Shown here: one piece after another, positions 60,551 to 64,000 of the stretch | Layout of the letters: each line of letters starts with the position of its first letter | How positions within the stretch are numbered: the stretch's first letter is position 1 | From: Brevibacterium sp. 239c | GTDB taxonomy: Bacteria; Actinomycetota; Actinomycetes; Actinomycetales; Brevibacteriaceae | Assembly (NCBI RefSeq): GCF_900169365.1 | Contig: NZ_FXZH01000001.1 | Span: 248,001-312,000, forward strand | DNA: 64,000 bases | Direction of reading: 5' to 3' | Program-made: the position numbers and the translations under genes | The notes under the pieces: model-generated | Told to the model about the DNA's origin: nothing | The model's input: only the letters and a program-made list of their open reading frames with translations | Database searches by the model: none

Positions 60551-61866
60551 TGGTCTCCGCAGGCACAGCCGAGCAGCTGGCAGTCGCCCAGATCCTTCGC
60601 ACCATCGATGCCGAGGATCGTGGGCGACTGCTTGCAGCTCTGGCAACACAGCTTCGTGATCTCGACCTAGCCGAGGACGTCCTCCAAGAGGCCATGGTGC
60701 GCGCATTGGAAACGTGGGCCAGCCGGGGCGTGCCGCACAATCCGCGGGCATGGCTGCTCACGGTCGCGAAGAATCAAGCACTCGACATCATACGCTCTGA
60801 CGCGGTGAAGGCACGCCGACTTGCGAGTGTTCCAATCGAACACCAGGATACCGGTGGTGATCACCTGGACCATGCAGTCCGCCTCGGCGACGAATTGAGT
60901 TCTGTGAACATTCCCGACGAACGACTTGGCCTGTTCTTCACCTGCTCACACTCGACGTTGAAGGAACGGGAGAAGATTGCTCTGATCATGCGCTTCCTCG
61001 CGGGTCTGAGCACAGTCGAGGTTGCGGCAGCGTTCCTCGTGGATACAAGGACGATGCAGCAGCGGATCGTCAGAGCCAAGAAGCGTATCACCACGACGGG
61101 CATTCCCTTCGGCAGACCCAGCACGGAACAATTGCGCGAGCGCCTTCCCGGTGTGCTGCGCGTCGTCTACCTCATCTTCACTCAGGGGTACACACCAACG
61201 ACCGGCAGCGCACACAGTCGAACCGATCTGCAGGAGGAAGCGATAGCACTGGCACGACTGCTGGTGACCCTGGTGCCGCACGAGACCGAGGCCAGAGGCC
61301 TGCTCTCACTGCTGTTGCTCACGGCGTCCCGAGCGCAGGCACGAACTGACTCAGCCGGTGTGCCGGTTTCCCTGGCAGAGCAAGATCGCAGATCGTGGGA
61401 TTCGCAGCTCATTGCCGAAGGGCTGAGCTTGGCGCTGACGGCCGCAGGAGAGACTGAAGCCGGCCCCTACACAGTGCAGGCAACGATCGCGGCGCTTCAC
61501 GCCGAAGCCGCCACCTATTCGGAGACCGACTGGGAACAGATACTCGTTCTCTACGGCATTCTCTCAAGACTGGAGCCTGGGCCTGTTGTGTCGCTGAACC
61601 GAGCCGTGGCCATGGGGAAAGCAAAGGGGCCAGAGGCCGGACTCAACGCACTCGAGGAACTGGCCGCGCATCCAGGGTTGGAAGACTATCGCCCCTTCCA
61701 TATTGCGCATGCCCTCACACTCAATGAATTGGGGATGCCCGAACAGGCAGGGAGAGCCTTCAGGAAGGCACTGGGCTGTCTGGGAAATGACGCCGAATCA
61801 GACTACATCGAGACTCAGATCAGGGATCTGCTGTCCGGAAAAGCTCTCAAGCGGCGAAGCGGATGA
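60550..61866 (+). CDS. ECF42-family RNA polymerase sigma factor with C-terminal extension
   Basis: 438 residues, long for an ECF sigma. Region 2 is AEDVLQEAMVRALETWASRG and AWLLTVAKNQALDIIRSD; region 4 is REKIALIMRFLAGLSTVEVAAAFLVDTRTMQQRI with its helix-turn-helix. From about residue 190 a second domain (DUF6596-type, TPR-like helices) follows: VVYLIFTQGYTPTTG, LSLLLLTASRAQARTD, RLEPGPVVSLNRAVAMGKAKG. This layout, and the coupled YCII gene, define ECF42. There is no anti-sigma gene, as expected for the group, where the C-terminal domain is thought to control activity. It overlaps the end of accA3 by 20 bases. Confidence 0.92.
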   Translation: MVSAGTAEQLAVAQILRTIDAEDRGRLLAALATQLRDLDLAEDVLQEAMVRALETWASRGVPHNPRAWLLTVAKNQALDIIRSDAVKARRLASVPIEHQDTGGDHLDHAVRLGDELSSVNIPDERLGLFFTCSHSTLKEREKIALIMRFLAGLSTVEVAAAFLVDTRTMQQRIVRAKKRITTTGIPFGRPSTEQLRERLPGVLRVVYLIFTQGYTPTTGSAHSRTDLQEEAIALARLLVTLVPHETEARGLLSLLLLTASRAQARTDSAGVPVSLAEQDRRSWDSQLIAEGLSLALTAAGETEAGPYTVQATIAALHAEAATYSETDWEQILVLYGILSRLEPGPVVSLNRAVAMGKAKGPEAGLNALEELAAHPGLEDYRPFHIAHALTLNELGMPEQAGRAFRKALGCLGNDAESDYIETQIRDLLSGKALKRRSG

Positions 61867-63655
61867 TCGGTTCGCCCGACCTCACTGCGACACCGGAGTC
61901 GACAAGCACCTCGGAGACGGTTCCGGAATGACCGGCCTTGAGCGGCTGCTCCATCTTCATCGCCTCGATCACGGCCAGAGTGTCGCCGGCCTCGACCGTG
62001 TCACCGGCAGCGACAGCCACCGACACGATCGTGCCCTGCATGGGTGCGTTGAGCGAGTTCGAATCGTCGGCCAGCTGAGCTCCCTTGCGGCTGAGGCTGC
62101 GCTTGCGGCGCGGCACAGTGGGGCTGGGGACATGCCCGAGGTCCGAGATGACGTCCTTGGGGACCGAAACGGTCATCCGACGGCCATCGACCTCGACCAC
62201 AACACTGAAACTATCGGTTGCTGTGCTCATCTGTTCTCCTGTTTGCGGGTCGGCGAGCGGATTCACGAACGTGGTTTCGAGCCAATTCGTCCAGACCTCG
62301 AAGTCTTGAGCGAAGGCCTTCTCTGAGACGAGAACACGGTGGAGGGGCAGCAGAGTCGATACGCCCTCGATGCGGTATTCGTCCAAGGCGCGTCGGGCCC
62401 GCGCCAGAGCCTGGTTCCTGTCGGTTCCGGTGATGATGAGTTTGGCCAGCATCGGGTCGAAGTCCGTGCCGACGACGCTGCCTTCGCCGATGCCGGAGTC
62501 CAGGCGCACGCCCGGCCCGGCTGGAGCCCGGTGGTTCTTCACTGTTCCTGTGGCAGGGAAATACGTTGTGGGGTCTTCGGCGTTGATCCGGAACTGGATT
62601 GAGTGACCACGGACCTGTGGGAATACCTCCGGCAGGTGTTCTCCCGAGGCGATGCGCAGCTGCCACCCGACGAGGTCGACTCCTGTGACCTCTTCTGTCA
62701 CGGTGTGCTCTACCTGGATGCGCGCATTGGCCTCCATGAAGATAATGGTGCCGTCTGCACCCAATAGGAACTCGCATGTGGCAGCGCCTACATAGCCGAC
62801 ATGGGCGAGGACTCGGATGGAGGCTTCTGTGACGAGGCGTTCCTGGTCGGAGTTGAGGAACGGCGCTGGCGCTTCCTCGACGATCTTCTGGTTCCGGCGC
62901 TGCAGAGTGCAGTCGCGGGTCGACAGCACATGCACGTTGCCATGGGCGTCGGCAAGGCACTGCGTCTCGATATGGCGCGGGCGCACGATCTGCTTCTCGA
63001 TGAGACATTCGCCGCGTCCGAAGGCGCTGAGCGCTTCACGGGTGGCCGCGGTGTAGGCGGTCTCGAGATCCTCGGCTGCGGCACAGGCGCGAAAGCCGCG
63101 CCCGCCGCCGCCGTGCACGGCCTTGATGACGACGGGATAGCCGATCCGCTGGGCCACCTCGGCGGCCTCTGCGAGATCCGCGACGGCACCGTCGGAGCCG
63201 GGAGCTACCGGAGCGGAAACCGCCTCGGCGACTTCGCGAGCTCCGGACTTGTCACCCAGGAGCTCGATCGCCGACGGGGGAGGACCGATCCAGGTCAGGC
63301 CGGCATCGATCACGGCCTGGGCGAACATTGCATTCTCCGCCAGATAGCCGTAGCCGGGGTGGATCGCATCGGCGCCTGAGCGCTTGGCCAGGGCGAGGAT
63401 CTTGTCGATGTCGAGGTAAGTCTCCCCGGGGCCGGATCCGTCGAGGAGCCAGGCATCGTCGGCCAGGTGCACGAAATCGGCGTCCGAGTCCGCGCGGGTG
63501 TAGACGGCGATGGCTTTGACACCGAGGTCGTGTGCCGCCCGGATGATGCGCAGTGCAATCTCACCGCGGTTGGCGATGAGGACGCGACGCACAGCAGCTG
63601 TGGGGACGCGAGTGTGCAACGGTGCAGGCGACTGTTCGGGGAGAACTGTGGTCAT
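61847..63655 (-). CDS. accA3: Acyl-CoA carboxylase alpha chain (biotin carboxylase/BCCP), AccA3-type
   Basis: About 602 residues. The biotin carboxylase part (about 25-470) has VRRVLIANRGEIALRIIRAA, ADAIHPGYGYLAENA, the ATP-grasp Gly-rich loop KAVHGGGGRGFRA and FMEANARIQVEHTVTEE. The C-terminal BCCP carries Lys567 in EAMKMEQP, 35 residues from the end, as the biotin site. It supplies carboxybiotin to acyl-CoA carboxylase beta chains for malonyl- and methylmalonyl-CoA synthesis. ATG 63655 has AAGGAG five bases upstream. It is convergent with the sigma factor gene and downstream of maf, matching the accA3-maf neighbourhood in M. tuberculosis. Confidence 0.95.
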   Translation of the reverse strand: MTTVLPEQSPAPLHTRVPTAAVRRVLIANRGEIALRIIRAAHDLGVKAIAVYTRADSDADFVHLADDAWLLDGSGPGETYLDIDKILALAKRSGADAIHPGYGYLAENAMFAQAVIDAGLTWIGPPPSAIELLGDKSGAREVAEAVSAPVAPGSDGAVADLAEAAEVAQRIGYPVVIKAVHGGGGRGFRACAAAEDLETAYTAATREALSAFGRGECLIEKQIVRPRHIETQCLADAHGNVHVLSTRDCTLQRRNQKIVEEAPAPFLNSDQERLVTEASIRVLAHVGYVGAATCEFLLGADGTIIFMEANARIQVEHTVTEEVTGVDLVGWQLRIASGEHLPEVFPQVRGHSIQFRINAEDPTTYFPATGTVKNHRAPAGPGVRLDSGIGEGSVVGTDFDPMLAKLIITGTDRNQALARARRALDEYRIEGVSTLLPLHRVLVSEKAFAQDFEVWTNWLETTFVNPLADPQTGEQMSTATDSFSVVVEVDGRRMTVSVPKDVISDLGHVPSPTVPRRKRSLSRKGAQLADDSNSLNAPMQGTIVSVAVAAGDTVEAGDTLAVIEAMKMEQPLKAGHSGTVSEVLVDSGVAVRSGEPIIRFAA

Positions 63656-63778
63656 GGCGCTCCTTTGTATGATCACAGAACAATTTAGAGATCGGCACCA
63701 AGCGTTTGTAGGTCAGAGATAAAAACATAGGCCGAAAACTTCAATGGCTTCGGGCGTGTTCGACCGCTGTCAGCGATT

Positions 63779-64000
63779 CTACTCGCGTAGGGACCACAGA
63801 TCAGGCCAGAACAGGCCCGCGTCGCGGACCAATTCACGGACCACGGGAAGACTGAGACCGAGGACTGTGAGATGGTCACCTGCAAGCCGTTGCACGAATG
63901 CACCGCCGTACCCGTCGATGGTCAGTGCACCGGCCACGTGGAAGGGCTCCTCGGTCGCGATGTAGGCCTCGAGCTCATCGGGTGTGGGTTCGCCGATGAG
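63779..64000 (-). CDS. maf: Maf-family nucleotide pyrophosphatase, C-terminal part (partial)
   Basis: The frame runs off the window end, leaving 73 residues. GEPTPDELEAYIATEEPFHVAGALTIDGYGG and FVQRLAGDHLTVLGLSLPVV match the C-terminal third of Maf proteins, which hydrolyse non-canonical nucleoside triphosphates. The stop lies about 120 bases before the accA3 start on the same strand, consistent with an operon order maf-accA3. Confidence 0.85.
   Translation of the reverse strand, partial: LIGEPTPDELEAYIATEEPFHVAGALTIDGYGGAFVQRLAGDHLTVLGLSLPVVRELVRDAGLFWPDLWSLRE

Overview
This window is about 64 kb of high-GC chromosomal DNA from an actinobacterium. The evidence is two WhiB proteins, MtrA-MtrB-LpqB, a 180-kDa-type NAD-glutamate dehydrogenase, a CofE ligase, a PdtaS-type kinase, and many GTG starts with 4-base ATGA/GTGA overlaps. 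A Micrococcales member close to Brevibacterium fits the gene order, but that placement is inference and no rRNA is present to test it. Nearly all genes are chromosomal core. Their neighbourhoods match, from memory, those around Rv3219-Rv3303c of Mycobacterium tuberculosis (purK-purE-fadE25, LCP, whiB2, fbiB, manB-manA, sahH, mtrAB-lpqB, comF-hpf-secA1, whiB1-pdtaS, lpdA, accA3-maf), rearranged into blocks.

Layout. 0-5 kb: tail of an alkaline-phosphatase-superfamily gene, a methyltransferase, purK-purE and an acyl-CoA dehydrogenase. 5-11.3 kb: envelope genes, namely an LCP phosphotransferase, a large secreted amidase/LGFP/NlpC-P60 hydrolase and manA. 11.6-15 kb (minus strand): cofE, a TIGR03089 protein and both subunits of a 3-oxoacid CoA-transferase in one likely operon. 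15.5-24.5 kb: whiB2, a giant membrane glycosyltransferase, DUF5719, an Rv3259-like protein (minus strand), DUF3499, phosphomannomutase and S-adenosylhomocysteinase. 24.5-32 kb: RDD, SpoIIM, DUF58, MoxR, DUF4350, DUF4129 and a multi-TM protein, a membrane-associated MoxR system divergent from mtrA. 32-38 kb: mtrA-mtrB-lpqB, comF and hpf. 38-42.3 kb: an accessory-looking insert between hpf and secA1, with a broken DUF418 gene, a NarL-type two-component pair, a small membrane protein and an AlkZ-like glycosylase. 42.3-50.3 kb: secA1 and a set of poorly characterised genes (Rv3235-like, LysM, a BldC-like HTH, SAF/CpaB-like, CpaE-like with an altered Walker A, DUF6912, DUF2505). 50.5-57.6 kb: NAD-GDH, pdtaS and whiB1. 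58-64 kb: gamma-carbonic anhydrase, an LpdA-like flavoprotein, a YCII-ECF42 sigma pair, acyl-CoA carboxylase alpha chain and the 3' part of maf.

How they work together. Much of the window serves the cell envelope: mannose activation (manA, manB), cell-wall glycopolymer attachment (LCP), wall hydrolysis (amidase/NlpC), protein export (secA1) and the MtrAB-LpqB stress circuit. The rest is purine, nitrogen, fatty-acid and redox metabolism. No tRNA, rRNA, CRISPR array, prophage or intact insertion sequence was found. The most distinctive observations are an ECF42-type promoter ahead of the YCII-ECF42 pair, the incomplete Tad-like gene set beside secA1, the MoxR cluster divergent from mtrA, and several family members lacking canonical catalytic residues.
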